The notes under the pieces are model-generated. The model was given only the letters and a program-made list of their open reading frames with translations, did no database searches and was not told the DNA's origin. Both the position numbers and the translations under genes were made by a program. This document shows, one piece after another, positions 1 to 10,110 of a DNA stretch of 64,000 nt. The stretch's first letter is position 1; each line of letters starts with the position of its first letter. Origin of the DNA: Adiantum capillus-veneris (Eukaryota > Streptophyta > Polypodiopsida > Polypodiales > Pteridaceae); NCBI GenBank assembly GCA_014529385.2, contig CM043971.1, forward strand, positions 54,351,209 to 54,415,208, read 5' to 3'.

Positions 1-345
1 AAAACACCCACGCTGTGTCCGTACTCATCCATGTGCAAGTATTGACCCCGTTCGGCCTCCTGACGCCACTAGATGCCATCTGACGCACCTGCTTACCTCA
101 TGTCGTCGGCCCGCGGATAGCTTCCTCGAGAAGTTTTACGCGCTACCAACTCCTCATTATTGTATAAAAAACACACTGGTACTGGTAATAGTGAAAATCG
201 CTGCACTATGTACATGTTGTCCTACCTGTACACATGTGGGCCCCACATAACCACCTGGCTAAGAAAAATGGGCAATCCTTTATTTGATGCACCATGCATG
301 TATATGTACATATGCGCAATCCCTTGCTCCAAAAAACTCCTGACA
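1..345 (-). repeat. 3' LTR of G1 (partial, cut by window start)
   Basis: This matches 7583-7927 at 344 of 345 positions and ends CTCCTGACA, the same edge as the right copy. It borders the polypurine tract, which makes it the 3' LTR of a minus-strand element. A 62-codon open frame inside it occurs in both LTR copies and is antisense to the element, so I do not treat it as a gene. Confidence 0.95.
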
Positions 346-363
346 TAATTTGCCCATCCCCTA
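346..363 (-). promoter_or_regulatory. Polypurine tract of G1
   Basis: On the minus strand the bases just before the 3' LTR read TAGGGGATGGGCAAATTA, a purine-rich tract that would prime plus-strand DNA synthesis. It lies directly between the gag-pol stop codon and the LTR edge. Confidence 0.75.
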
Positions 364-373
364 GCCTGCTAGA

Positions 374-3300
374 TCATTCATGATCAGCAGCAGCAAAGAG
401 AGATATGAGACTCGCCGCATCACAGGTCTCCTCATCCCTCACCAACACAGCTTGATCCACAGACAGCTCATCTTGCTCCACCATCATCAACCTGGCATGA
501 TACAACTTAAGACGCAATCCATTTACCCTTGACGTATGTAGAACACCATCTAGGTTAGCCAGCTGATATGTGCCATTTGGAAAACACTCCACTACCTTGA
601 AAGGGCCTTCCCACTTAATCTGAAACTTCTTTTGGAAGGTGTTGTCCAGCTTACTATTGTAGCGCAAAACCAAGTCATGTTTCTTGATACCCTTACTTTT
701 AACCTTTTCATTTATCTTTGCCAAAGCCTTATCCTGCATCTGCCCATAATGTTCCAATGCGCTCATCCTATCCAACTGGACCTCTTGTAGCTGCAAGAGC
801 CTTTCTTTGAATGCATCACTAGGCGGCCCAAGCAACTTCTCTAACATCTTGACCGCAGGCAACTCTACCTCCACAGGCAATAGTGCTTCCTTTCCATACA
901 CCAAATGAAATGGAGTAAACCCTGTACCTGTCTTCACCGAAGTACGGTAAGCCCATAATGCACTAGGCAATTCCAAATCCCAATTCTTTCCTTGGTGCTC
1001 TGTCACTTTAGAAAGAATTTGTACCAACTCACCATTGAACCTTTCATTTAAGCCATTACACTGCGGGTAATAAGGAGTGGTATGCTGGTGCCTAATCTTC
1101 ATCTTTGTGCATAAGAAGTCTAGCAGTTTAGCTCTAAATCCTGGCCCCTTATCTGAAAGTAGCTCTAATGGCACCCCAAACTTGCAACATATTTCATCAT
1201 ACACAAATTTTGCCACATCCTTTGCAGTGATCTGTTTTACTGCTGTAGCCTCTGCCCATCTAGAAAGATAGTCCACTGCCGTCAAAATATAGCTTTTGCC
1301 CCTGCTTGTGATAGGTAACGGGCCTATTGCATCAATCCCCCACTTTTCAAACACATCAAACGCCATAATGGTTTTTCGTAGCTCTGGCTTCAACACTCTC
1401 TTCCCAAATGCTTGACACCTATTGCAAGACCTACACCAATGGTGAACATCCTTGTGCAAACTAGGCCATACATACCCCTCTTGCAAAATCTTATGCAAGG
1501 TGATCTTTAGAGAAAAATGGCCACCACATGCGCCTTCGTGATTCTCTTCCAACACTCTGTAAAGCTCCTCCCGCCAAGGTACACGTCTCAACACGAGATC
1601 AGCCCCTTTCATGTATAAGACATCACCAATCAATTTGTACCTGTATGCTCTACGCACAAAGCCATACTTTTTAGACTTCTGAATCTCCTTTGGAATGATT
1701 CCTGTTAGCAAAAACTCCTCTTCTTGAGCCAAACTTTCCCGGCCATGATAAAGAGGTAAAGTGGTCCTCAACACAAATAGCTCCCCAATCATGCCTTGAG
1801 CTGCTTCATGTGCCTCTCCATTTAGAGCACGTTCAATGTGTCTGATACTCCATGCTTCAAACTTTTTTAACAGGCCTTTAATTCTGAAGCACATTTCCTT
1901 CAATGAGGTGTTCTTGCTCTTCCACACACCCAACACTTGCTTCACCACTAACAAGGCATCACCTTTTATGCTCAACCTTCGAACCCCATGCTTCAAACAA
2001 ATGTGTAATCCGGCTTCCAATGTAGCATATTCAGCCTCATTGTTACTATGAGCATCCAATTTGAACCCTCTCTTGCATACTAGCTTCCCCTCTGGATCAT
2101 AAAGTGCTATACCCCCTGAAGCTGCATCATGGCTCTTTCTGTATGAACCATCAAAAAACAACACATGTGCATTGCTGATCTGTGGCACTTCTTCAACTAC
2201 CTTTCTCACCACCTCTTCCTTAACAATAAGGGGATTCTCCTTGTAGGTCAACAAATCAGCTAGGGTAGCCCTTGTACTATCTTCCACTAGAAAAGAGAAC
2301 TCAAACTCTTGCAGCTCAATTACCCATTTCTTCACCACATTTGACATGTTAATACCATTAATTAACTGTGGCAAAAAGGCATAACTCGTCAAGAAAACAA
2401 AAGGCCGTGGTAGCAAGTAATGACGAAATCGTCGACAAGCAAATATTACACTAGCCATCACTAGCTCTACTTCCGATAACTTTCTCTCCGCTACCAACTT
2501 CACTCGGCTTGCACAATACACTGGCCTCATATAATGGCTGCCCTTCCCCTTTTGCAATAGCATGGCTCCAATGGCATCATCCCCTACTGATGGATTTACA
2601 TAAAAAACTTTCTCCCAATCAGGAGCCTGCATGGCTGACAACCCCCCTAACACCTCTTTCACCTCTTGAAACACTTCTTCACACTTGTCATCCCATTGCA
2701 ATGGATCATGCTTTGCCACTTGTTGTAATGGATAAAGAAGCTGCGAAGACAATGGAATAAACCGTGCCATGTACTTCACTTTGTGTATAAAGGTTGCCAA
2801 TTGCTTCGTACTCATAGGTGATGGAAGAAGAATAATAGACTTCACCTTATCTGGATCAGCCTCAATGCCATTTTCTGACACCATATGGCCCAATAACTTC
2901 ACCCTTGGCTGTGCTATATGACATTTCTTTGGATTTAATTGTCCTCCACATTCATCATATCGAGCCAATACCATCTGCAACTTCTCATGATGCTCAGCCC
3001 TACTGCTATAGACACAGAAGTCGTCCATAAAAGCCTTAACACAACTACCAATGAATGGTTCCAGCACCCAATTTGCTCTTTCTTGATAGAAAGATGGTCC
3101 ATTTGACAACCCAAACGGCAACACTGTGTAGCAATAGCAGCCCCATGGCGTAATAAAAGTTGTCTTTGTGCGGTCTTTAAGAGCAATCTTCAATTGAAAA
3201 TAGCCTGAAAAACCATCACACACACTGTACCTCTCATAACCTGCCACTGAATCCAAGATCTGATCGATGAATGGAAGAGGATATGGGTTCTTCTTAGTGG

Positions 3301-5782
3301 CTGCGTTTAAGGGTTTAAAATCCACACAAATTCTCCACTTCCCATCCTTCTTTGGACTGACTACAACTGGACTCACCCATTCTGTGGTCTCCACTGGAAC
3401 TATGAACCCTGCCTTCAATAACTTGTCCACCTCTACCCGCAAGGCTTCCATTTGCTCTTGACCCATCCTTCTTAGCCTTTGCCGCACTGGCTTAGCACCT
3501 TCTTTCAGCTCTATATGCATCTCTTCACCCTTGAACCCTCTGATCTCTTCATATGAAGTAATGAACAAATCAGGAAAACTAGCCAGCATATGCAAATATA
3601 TATCCTTCTCCATAGCTGAGAGGTCTCCACTGATCATTTGTGTCATCAATTCCTGCTTCTTTGACAACTCAACCTTGGTTTGCATCAGCCCTTCAATCAC
3701 TTCATAAGGCCCTTCACTTTCATCTTCAACTTCCTTCGCAAATGCGACTAAACCAATCTCCTGGATTTCTTTGTCCATCAAAAGAAATGCAACATCAGCA
3801 TCCTCATCACTGCTGGTAGTGCTATCACTATCCTCATCTGTCACCGTGGAAGAGTCTTCATCACTAGACTCATCCTCATCTTCATAAAGCTCCTCTAATC
3901 GTTTCCTTGTGTCCATATTATAAAGCTTCTTGGTACCTGTCTTTCCATAGAGGCTAATTGTACCATGTTGCCAATCTTGAACAGCTCCCACTGCACGTAA
4001 CCATGGTCTGCCCAGTATAATAGGATATGCTCCCAACCCTGCTGGCATCACATGAAAATCAACCACTGCCTTTGCATCATATGCCTCAACTTCTAAGCTC
4101 TTTACAACACCTAAGAATTTTACTTTTTGATGGTTTGCCAATCTGATCCGAAAACCTGACACCCCAGCCACTGTGAGACCCATCTTCTCAACGCATGAGT
4201 GTGTTATGACGCATATTTGGGCTCCGCCATCCACATAACCTTGTCCCAAATTTTTCCTTTTATGCCACACATCTACTATTGGACAAATGTCTGGTAGCTC
4301 GTCCATTGCCAACACCTTCACTGAACCTCTCTCTGGCTCTTTCTCCATTGGGTTAACCATCCTCTTCCACTGTCGCTTTAGCTTAGGCACCATCTCTATA
4401 AGCTGCCCAGAAGTAACATCTGCCTTCCTGCTCGTCAGATCCTCCTTCAAGTCATAGCTTAATTGCCCATCCCCTAGTGGAAAATCTGAAACATGAAACT
4501 TTCGACGAGCTCTCCTTTTCCTCTTGGCCTTGACATCCTCGCCTTCATGGCTCTTTCCTTTCTTCTTACTAGGACCTGAGGCACTTCTTCCTTCCTTATC
4601 CTCTGTGGTCCTCTTCCCAATAGGCATCACTAATGTATCCTCTAGCTTTGATGCCCTCTCCAAGGTGACTACACTTAGCACTTTTGTCTTCCCTTTTTCC
4701 TCCTGGGTCAGTCCACTGGTTCCTTCGTCTCCCTTAATTTCGATGCCATAATCATTTGACCTAGTTAGCACCTGTCTTGGCAATGGATACATGTCTCCCC
4801 CCATCCTTGGTGGCTTATCACATTGCGGGCTGATGTGACCCAACTCTCCACAATTATAACATGTGGGCGTCTGCCTCCAAAACCTACTATTACTTTGTCC
4901 AGCACCATTCCTAGGTCTTTCTTCACCTCCTGGCTGATTTGCAAACCGCCCTCGACCTCGATTATTTCCCACTTGACCTAGCATGTTTAGGCTGAGATTC
5001 TTCATCAGATCAACCACTTGCCTCATGTCTTGCCTTAGGCCATCATCTTGCACTGCTGTAGTGACCACTGCTGGCATAACCTGAGTAGTAACAGGAACCA
5101 CTGGTTCATGATGAACCCCTGACATGCGCCCTTGTAAAGACTCTATAGGCTGAAATTCAGACCTCATTGGCAAAGACTCCACCCCTAACTGGCTCATTTT
5201 CCTCAGCTTCCACTCTTTGTTCCTTGCTACCTCTAGTGCATCTTCATATGTCCTAGGCTTCTTTAGCTCTACTCTCCAACGTATATTCTCCCAAAGACCA
5301 GCCAAGAACCTGTCCTTCTTCATCATGTCAGGCGGGGGTACCTGTGGTGCTAAAGCCTTGCACATTCGCTCCCATGCCAATGAAAACTTACGTATGTACG
5401 CATCTACTGGCTCACCTTCCTTTTGCACCAAAGCCTGTACTTCTTGCCACACTTTGTCAGGGTCTTCTATCTTCACAAACTCCACTTCCAATCCATGCCT
5501 TAGATTGTCCCAACTCAATCTTATAGGTGGATCAGCCATACGCAACTCCTCTTCAAATGCTTTGGACCAAGCTCGTGCATCACTCTTCAAACAAATTTGG
5601 AGAAGGCGTAACATTTGCGTAGGGTCATGAATCTGGTTGCTAATGCAGGCAACCTCCATCTTTTCCAAAAATTCTTCCACATCTTCATCACTTCTTCCAT
5701 GAAACTCGGGATAAGAGAAAGCCATGGCTACCCAAATTATGATGCTTTGAGAACCCCTTCGAACACACGTGCAAGAACCCAA
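374..5782 (-). CDS. Gag-Pol polyprotein of Ty3/gypsy element G1, dual RNase H, intact
   Basis: One open frame of 1802 codons encodes capsid and all replication enzymes. Domains in order: Gag capsid (about residues 20-200), CCHC zinc knuckle CYNCGELGHISPQC (about 307-320), retropepsin with VDGGAQ (about 514) and ILGRPW (about 592), an acidic Asp/Glu/Ser stretch (630-665), reverse transcriptase with AFMDDF (about 918), RNase H 1 (1050-1180), archaeal-type RNase H 2 starting FFDGS (about 1207), integrase with its zinc finger, GIDAIG, SDKGPGF and LNERFN supplying D, D and E, and a GPF-type C-terminal module at about 1717. RNase H 1 has lost two catalytic acids (FYVNPSV, FLTSYAF), while RNase H 2 keeps most of its own, as is known for Tat elements. 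The protease has DGG where DSG or DTG is usual. The better start is probably the ATG at 5725 (MAFSYPEF), not 5782. The frame is complete, with no stop or shift. Confidence 0.95.
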   Translation of the reverse strand: MGSCTCVRRGSQSIIIWVAMAFSYPEFHGRSDEDVEEFLEKMEVACISNQIHDPTQMLRLLQICLKSDARAWSKAFEEELRMADPPIRLSWDNLRHGLEVEFVKIEDPDKVWQEVQALVQKEGEPVDAYIRKFSLAWERMCKALAPQVPPPDMMKKDRFLAGLWENIRWRVELKKPRTYEDALEVARNKEWKLRKMSQLGVESLPMRSEFQPIESLQGRMSGVHHEPVVPVTTQVMPAVVTTAVQDDGLRQDMRQVVDLMKNLSLNMLGQVGNNRGRGRFANQPGGEERPRNGAGQSNSRFWRQTPTCYNCGELGHISPQCDKPPRMGGDMYPLPRQVLTRSNDYGIEIKGDEGTSGLTQEEKGKTKVLSVVTLERASKLEDTLVMPIGKRTTEDKEGRSASGPSKKKGKSHEGEDVKAKRKRRARRKFHVSDFPLGDGQLSYDLKEDLTSRKADVTSGQLIEMVPKLKRQWKRMVNPMEKEPERGSVKVLAMDELPDICPIVDVWHKRKNLGQGYVDGGAQICVITHSCVEKMGLTVAGVSGFRIRLANHQKVKFLGVVKSLEVEAYDAKAVVDFHVMPAGLGAYPIILGRPWLRAVGAVQDWQHGTISLYGKTGTKKLYNMDTRKRLEELYEDEDESSDEDSSTVTDEDSDSTTSSDEDADVAFLLMDKEIQEIGLVAFAKEVEDESEGPYEVIEGLMQTKVELSKKQELMTQMISGDLSAMEKDIYLHMLASFPDLFITSYEEIRGFKGEEMHIELKEGAKPVRQRLRRMGQEQMEALRVEVDKLLKAGFIVPVETTEWVSPVVVSPKKDGKWRICVDFKPLNAATKKNPYPLPFIDQILDSVAGYERYSVCDGFSGYFQLKIALKDRTKTTFITPWGCYCYTVLPFGLSNGPSFYQERANWVLEPFIGSCVKAFMDDFCVYSSRAEHHEKLQMVLARYDECGGQLNPKKCHIAQPRVKLLGHMVSENGIEADPDKVKSIILLPSPMSTKQLATFIHKVKYMARFIPLSSQLLYPLQQVAKHDPLQWDDKCEEVFQEVKEVLGGLSAMQAPDWEKVFYVNPSVGDDAIGAMLLQKGKGSHYMRPVYCASRVKLVAERKLSEVELVMASVIFACRRFRHYLLPRPFVFLTSYAFLPQLINGINMSNVVKKWVIELQEFEFSFLVEDSTRATLADLLTYKENPLIVKEEVVRKVVEEVPQISNAHVLFFDGSYRKSHDAASGGIALYDPEGKLVCKRGFKLDAHSNNEAEYATLEAGLHICLKHGVRRLSIKGDALLVVKQVLGVWKSKNTSLKEMCFRIKGLLKKFEAWSIRHIERALNGEAHEAAQGMIGELFVLRTTLPLYHGRESLAQEEEFLLTGIIPKEIQKSKKYGFVRRAYRYKLIGDVLYMKGADLVLRRVPWREELYRVLEENHEGACGGHFSLKITLHKILQEGYVWPSLHKDVHHWCRSCNRCQAFGKRVLKPELRKTIMAFDVFEKWGIDAIGPLPITSRGKSYILTAVDYLSRWAEATAVKQITAKDVAKFVYDEICCKFGVPLELLSDKGPGFRAKLLDFLCTKMKIRHQHTTPYYPQCNGLNERFNGELVQILSKVTEHQGKNWDLELPSALWAYRTSVKTGTGFTPFHLVYGKEALLPVEVELPAVKMLEKLLGPPSDAFKERLLQLQEVQLDRMSALEHYGQMQDKALAKINEKVKSKGIKKHDLVLRYNSKLDNTFQKKFQIKWEGPFKVVECFPNGTYQLANLDGVLHTSRVNGLRLKLYHARLMMVEQDELSVDQAVLVRDEETCDAASLISLFAAADHE

Positions 5783-6761
5783 AACTTTTCACTTCCCAAT
5801 CCCCAGAAACTTCAATGGAGCTCAACTTTAGATAAGGACAAACACATGCACATCAAATGAGTTTTCATAGTTGATCATCGGAATGACAACAGGCAAAGGA
5901 CATTCCAGGATCTCTCTCAATCTTCTTGGCCCAAACATAAAGACTATGCGGTGCTGGAAAAAGATCTTCCTGGACACATGAACATTAATCTGAATTCTTT
6001 GCGTTAAATGAAAAGGAGTGAACTGAGGGCCATTTTGATCATCCATTAAAGCCAACCATGAAGCTCCCAAGAAGGCACACTTGACTCAACCTCTGATTTT
6101 GCCAAAATTTCAGCAGCATAACAGCATAAATGGCTCAAAATACCAAAAAACCAGCCATCATAACTTGGGAAAATTTCGACAGAGTTTCCCCAGAAGTAGA
6201 GCAGTAGGAACCCAAAATATAGACTGTCTATGTATGCATAAACTGTCAACAATAGAACCCGAGCATCAAGTAGGACTCACTAGTACATAGCATATGGCGA
6301 GGTCACGAAAAGGGTGCTCCAGCTACCTGTATCACCGAAAGGATCTCCACATTTGAGAATCCCCCAGCTCAATAAAAACCTCACGCTATCGACCCTCACA
6401 CGAAAGCTAATGCAAATCGCGTATAGTCAAGTCTCAGAAATGACTATCTTCCACACCAAGTCTCAGAAATGGCTGGGACTGCCAAATAAAACCATATATG
6501 GCTCCACAAAGGCGTACAATGGCAGTTTCCACAAGTAACGTACAATCCAACAAACAATGCGCTCAAATAGGCGCCAAGTGATGCATTCCCACAACAACTG
6601 CAAGTGACATCACTACTAGTCCAGCTACCTGTACCTGTGTGAATCACCTGTACCTGTCCCTGTCCCTGTTCCTGTAACCTGTAACCTGTAATCTGCAACC
6701 TGCAACCTGTAATCCCGAAGCTCGAAGCTTGAAGCTCGAAGCAGAAGGTACTCGAAGAAGA
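5783..6761 (-). other. Untranslated leader of G1
   Basis: About 1 kb lies between the primer site and the gag-pol start. Short frames on both strands have no recognisable domain and shift from place to place, so I see no gene. The only clear structure is the CCTGTA-type simple repeat described separately. Long leaders are common in Tat-type elements. Confidence 0.6.
6625..6720. repeat. Short simple repeat (ACCTGT-type) in the G1 leader
   Basis: The plus strand runs through about a dozen copies of the hexamer-like units CCTGTA, CCTGTC and CCTGTAA, drifting into CTGCAA, followed by GAAGCTCGAAGCTTGAAGC-type repeats to about 6742. Slippage expansion of a short unit is the simplest reading. Confidence 0.8.
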
Positions 6762-6779
6762 TCCTCAGTGGGGGCACCA
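6762..6779 (-). promoter_or_regulatory. Probable primer binding site of G1
   Basis: In element sense the bases after the 5' LTR are TTCTT then TTGGTGCCCCCACTGAGG. A TGGTGCC start at this distance suits a site pairing with a tRNA 3' CCA end. I cannot name the tRNA with confidence. Confidence 0.4.
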
Positions 6780-6785
6780 AAAGAA

Positions 6786-7927
6786 TGTGAGCGGGATGAA
6801 AACACACACAGCGCCTCTATAACGACCCGACACACACTCTTGGGAAGATACACACACACACTATGGGGCACCACTCGGCTTACACAACACACCTGGCCGA
6901 GACAGGGAACACACCTCTGGAGTGAGAGGAGAGAGACTATCCACTTGCCCACTCCACACAAACACACACACACACACACACACCCAAAAACTCAGCTCAA
7001 AAGAGGAGAATTTCTGATGTTTAGATACAAATGAGCTTGGGCCAACACCAATGGGGCAAACAGCTCACACAATATGGGTAAAATAAGCCAGATATAATCA
7101 CAAACTGGAGCAGAAACTTCGCTCATAGGAGAAACTTACACAGAAAAACAGCAGGAAAAGAGTGAGGAATTTGGCAAAATGGACAGCGCCATCGCGTCCG
7201 GAACGGCCCAAAACCCCAGTCTACAATGTCAAAGTGCTCAAATCCGACCTCGGATGAGCAGTTTACGGCCAAAACAGGCTCCAAAATGAGCAAAAACACA
7301 CCTGCGGCTGTTCCTCCTCTCTTCTCCACGTTTTTTTCTGGTCTTCTCTCCCTTTTTTCAGTTCCCACACTTAGCTTTATTACTTGGGCACCCTTGGCCT
7401 TTTAGATGACCTCAAACGGACCCCGAACAGGCCAAAAACTGACCTCGCAGTGCATAGTTGTCACCTTTTTGCATCATCCGCACACCTGGCACTCGACTTT
7501 TTTCAATAATGCATCCCGCCACCGCGTGAAGTGGCCCCAAAAAGTGGTCCTCATGATGACCTTTCTGCATAATTCTCACAAGAAAACACCCACGCTGTGT
7601 CCGTACTCATCCATGTGCAAGTATTGACCCCGTTCGGCCTCCTGACGCCACTAGATGCCATCTGACGCACCTGCTTACCTCATGTCGTCGGCCCGCGGAT
7701 AGCTTCCTCGAGAAGTTTTACGCGCTACCAACTCCTCATTATTGTATAAAAAACACACTGGTACTGGTAATAGTGAAAATCGCTGCACTATGTACATGTT
7801 GTCCTACCTGTACACATGTGGGCCCCACATAACCACCTGGCTAAGGAAAATGGGCAATCCTTTATTTGATGCACCATGCATGTATATGTACATATGCGCA
7901 ATCCCTTGCTCCAAAAAACTCCTGACA
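6786..7927 (-). repeat. 5' LTR of G1 (complete)
   Basis: The repeat is 1142 bp and has TG...CA ends: it begins TGTGAGCGGG and ends CTCCTGACA. The right edge is fixed by identity with 1-345. The left edge is inferred from the TG and the adjacent primer site. It contains a CA microsatellite at about 6955-6983. I see no convincing TATA box. Confidence 0.85.
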
Positions 7928-8958
7928 GCGTATGAAGTCTTCTGTGATAAAAAATGATATTGATGCTTTGAGGTGGTTGGTGATTGTGCCTTAAGCCCTG
8001 GTAGCTATTTTTCACTTTAAAAAAGTCAAGTGATCAGTTTTGAAACTCCCTGCTTGGTATTTCCATCTTAGGAAGGGATTTCTCCATTGTGTCCGTGTTA
8101 ACTTAGAGATTCTTATTGATCTCTATTTCCCCCGCATGTCCTGTGGCTATAATGAATCCTTTACACTCATAGATGCCCCTTTTGGTGATTTGTCGCTCAA
8201 ATATTGTCTTTTATTGAGGAGACTATCGACGAGAGTTTTTCTTGATGATTGACCTTACATATTGGTTTTTGATGATGGGCACTTATCGGGGCCGTGAAGT
8301 CTGGTGGAAAATGGGCACTTATTGGGGCCATGAGACCCAAATAACGCTTTGTGGCCCCGAAGCCTTGCCCAATGTTTTGACCCACTTTTTGATGGTCGAT
8401 TTGAACGGAGACTTACTTGGAATATAGACATGCTTGAGATGTATCTTATCTTGAATTTTTGTGTCATTTTGGTGATTCTTTTTCGATCAGCCTTTGGCGT
8501 GCCCAAAAAGGTTAGGGTTTTCTTGGTTGACCTAAAACCACATTGGAGGTTATGGAGGTGTTCTTTTAGCTTAGGGTTAACCTCCCATCAAGTCTCATAG
8601 CAACTAGTTGGGTGGTTGATGCATTATGGGCTCTTTTCAGTTTCTTTCCCGCGAAGCTACATTGCCGATTTTCAAAGTTTTCCACGACAAAGAGAGTGTA
8701 GGACAAGAAAAGCTCATGGTAACGAGCCTACCTCTCATATCTAGTGTCTCCATTTTCTCGCTTGTTTGCTTGAAACCTCTATTTTTAGATATATACACAC
8801 ACCTAGAGGCTCATCTTGGTGTTTTTCCTCTGTCATCTTGTTATTACACAATATTTTAGGGCATATTTGTTCGAGTTTTATCAGAATAATTGTAATCAAA
8901 CATAAAAATCCATAAAATCAAGGAAAACAGTGCCCTCTTTTACACTTATAGCGTGTCA
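7928..8958 (-). repeat. Probable 3' LTR remnant of G2; no gene seen
   Basis: There is no coding signal in this kilobase. It ends at AGCGTGTCA, directly followed by a tract that reads GGAAGGGGGGAGGAACC on the minus strand, which suits the LTR / polypurine-tract junction of a minus-strand element. A 37-bp direct repeat with the core ATGGGCACTTAT starts at 8274 and 8311. No second LTR copy was found to confirm the call. Confidence 0.35.
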
Positions 8959-8982
8959 GTTCCTCGGTTCCTCCCCCCTTCC
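8959..8982 (-). promoter_or_regulatory. Candidate polypurine tract of G2
   Basis: The minus strand reads GGAAGGGGGGAGGAACCGAG just before a TGACACGC LTR-like start. The position, 3' of the coding remnants, is as expected. Confidence 0.45.
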
Positions 8983-9675
8983 TTGTCGAAGTCCTCCTGG
9001 ACGATCATGTCAATGTTGAATCTTTGTTGAAAGTATGCTCTTGGGAAAGGCGTCTGGACAATAAGCTATCAAGTATTTTGGCTCTTTCTTTGATGGTCAA
9101 TAGAGTTTGTGAAGCCAGGCTGCTCAATATTTTTGTATTTGTGATTGTTTTTTGCTTTGGTCTCCACCACTAAACCTTCAATATTAGTTGATTGGAACTT
9201 GCTGTTTGTGGGTTGCAGATGTTGTGTACTGGAAGTTCTTGAGGTTTTTGCTTTTGAATCCAGATTTTGATATGGCGGTTGTGAGTGCGGAGTAGTTTCT
9301 TTGGTACCCATATCTATTTTTGGCAAGAGTTTGGTTTTGGATTCCTGTTTATATATATAATATGTGGTTGGAGGGTTAACATTAATTTCTGGTTTCTCCT
9401 TCTTGGTCAATTGATCCTTTCGGACCCAAATCTTGTTGATAGATTTGTTGTACTGACCCTGTTGTTTGTGTTGTGGTACTCTTGGTGACTTCTGTTCTTT
9501 GAGTTTCGATGTATCATGCCCCAGTTGTCTTTGCCTTTGGGACTTGATCTTGCTACCTTAAATTGCACTTTTGAATCCCTTGTTGGTCAATGGGTGCTAG
9601 TAAGGACTGCTTACCTTTGTCCTCCAATTGCAAAATTGATTGTTTGTTTTCAGCCCTTGTAGAAAAAGGAACTTG
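8983..9675 (-). pseudogene. 3' tail of G2, function not recognised
   Basis: The longest remnant (9410-9069) is rich in Lys, Asn, Gln, Thr and Ser and has no domain I recognise. It lies downstream of the retropepsin domain but in another frame, so at least one indel separates them. It could be the end of the polyprotein or a separate small frame. No start can be chosen. Confidence 0.3.
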
Positions 9676-10110
9676 CTATTTTGCCGAATCAGATTGTATA
9701 TTTACAGTGTTTTGACACCAGTCAAGTTGTACCTTATAACTTTTCTGCCAAGGTTGAACTAGCAATACTGCATATTGCGTGCTCGTATCTTCGACCACAT
9801 AAAATTTATGTGGATAGTCATGTTGATTTACCTGTACTCTGAGCATTGTCCATCCTAGAACTTTAATCAAATGTTCTAAATAACTTTGGAGCTTGTTCTT
9901 CTTCTCCTGTAATTGGTTGTCAAGTTGAAGTTTCTTGTAAAGGTTGTAGGAGATCAAGTTTCCTTGAGCTCCCGAATCAAGTATCATTGTTGCCTTCACT
10001 TGATTGATTCCAATTTTGACATCATATTTAGGCTCCTTTATGGTCTTGTCGTTGAATTTTGTGACCCGAATTGCATTTATCTTTAGAGGTGGTCCATGTT
10101 GTTGTTTTTG
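9676..10110 (-). pseudogene. Retropepsin domain located 3' of the integrase in G2
   Basis: The remnant carries a retroviral-type aspartic protease: the active-site segment MILDSGAQGNLIS, then a stretch ending FYVVEDTSTQYAVLLVQPW that fits the flap and the hydrophobic-hydrophobic-Gly/x strand. It reads in the same frame as the integrase tail (10296-10114), with one TGA at 10111-10113 between them. The segment just before DSGA reads NAIRVTKFNDKTIKEPKYDV and looks like the usual protease N-terminal strand. Known Ty3 elements place protease before RT. I see no other protease upstream of the G2 RT, but that stretch is badly decayed. Confidence 0.7.

Larger units (their letters stand above)
1..7927 (-). 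mobile_element. Ty3/gypsy LTR retrotransposon G1, Tat-like with two RNase H domains, nearly intact
   Basis: The element runs on the minus strand: 5' LTR at the right (6786-7927), leader, one uninterrupted gag-pol frame (374-5782), polypurine tract, and a 3' LTR that leaves the window on the left. The two LTR segments that can be compared (1-345 and 7583-7927) differ at one base (264 against 7846), so the insertion is very recent. The base after the right LTR starts GCGTA, the expected target duplication; its partner lies outside the window. The archaeal-type RNase H placed after the usual RT-RNase H is the hallmark of the Tat clade of plant Ty3 elements. It probably could still encode its own movement proteins. 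Confidence 0.93.

Noticed and set aside
160-348. Open frame of 62 codons found in both G1 LTRs (also 7742-7957)
   Set aside because: It is duplicated only because the LTR is duplicated, runs against the element, and has no domain.
6955-6983. CA repeat in the G1 LTR as a regulatory element
   Set aside because: A plain microsatellite; nothing in the sequence shows a regulatory role.
9676-9999. Endogenous pararetrovirus protease as source of the 3' protease domain
   Set aside because: It reads in frame with a Ty3 integrase tail, and no movement or coat protein motif is nearby.
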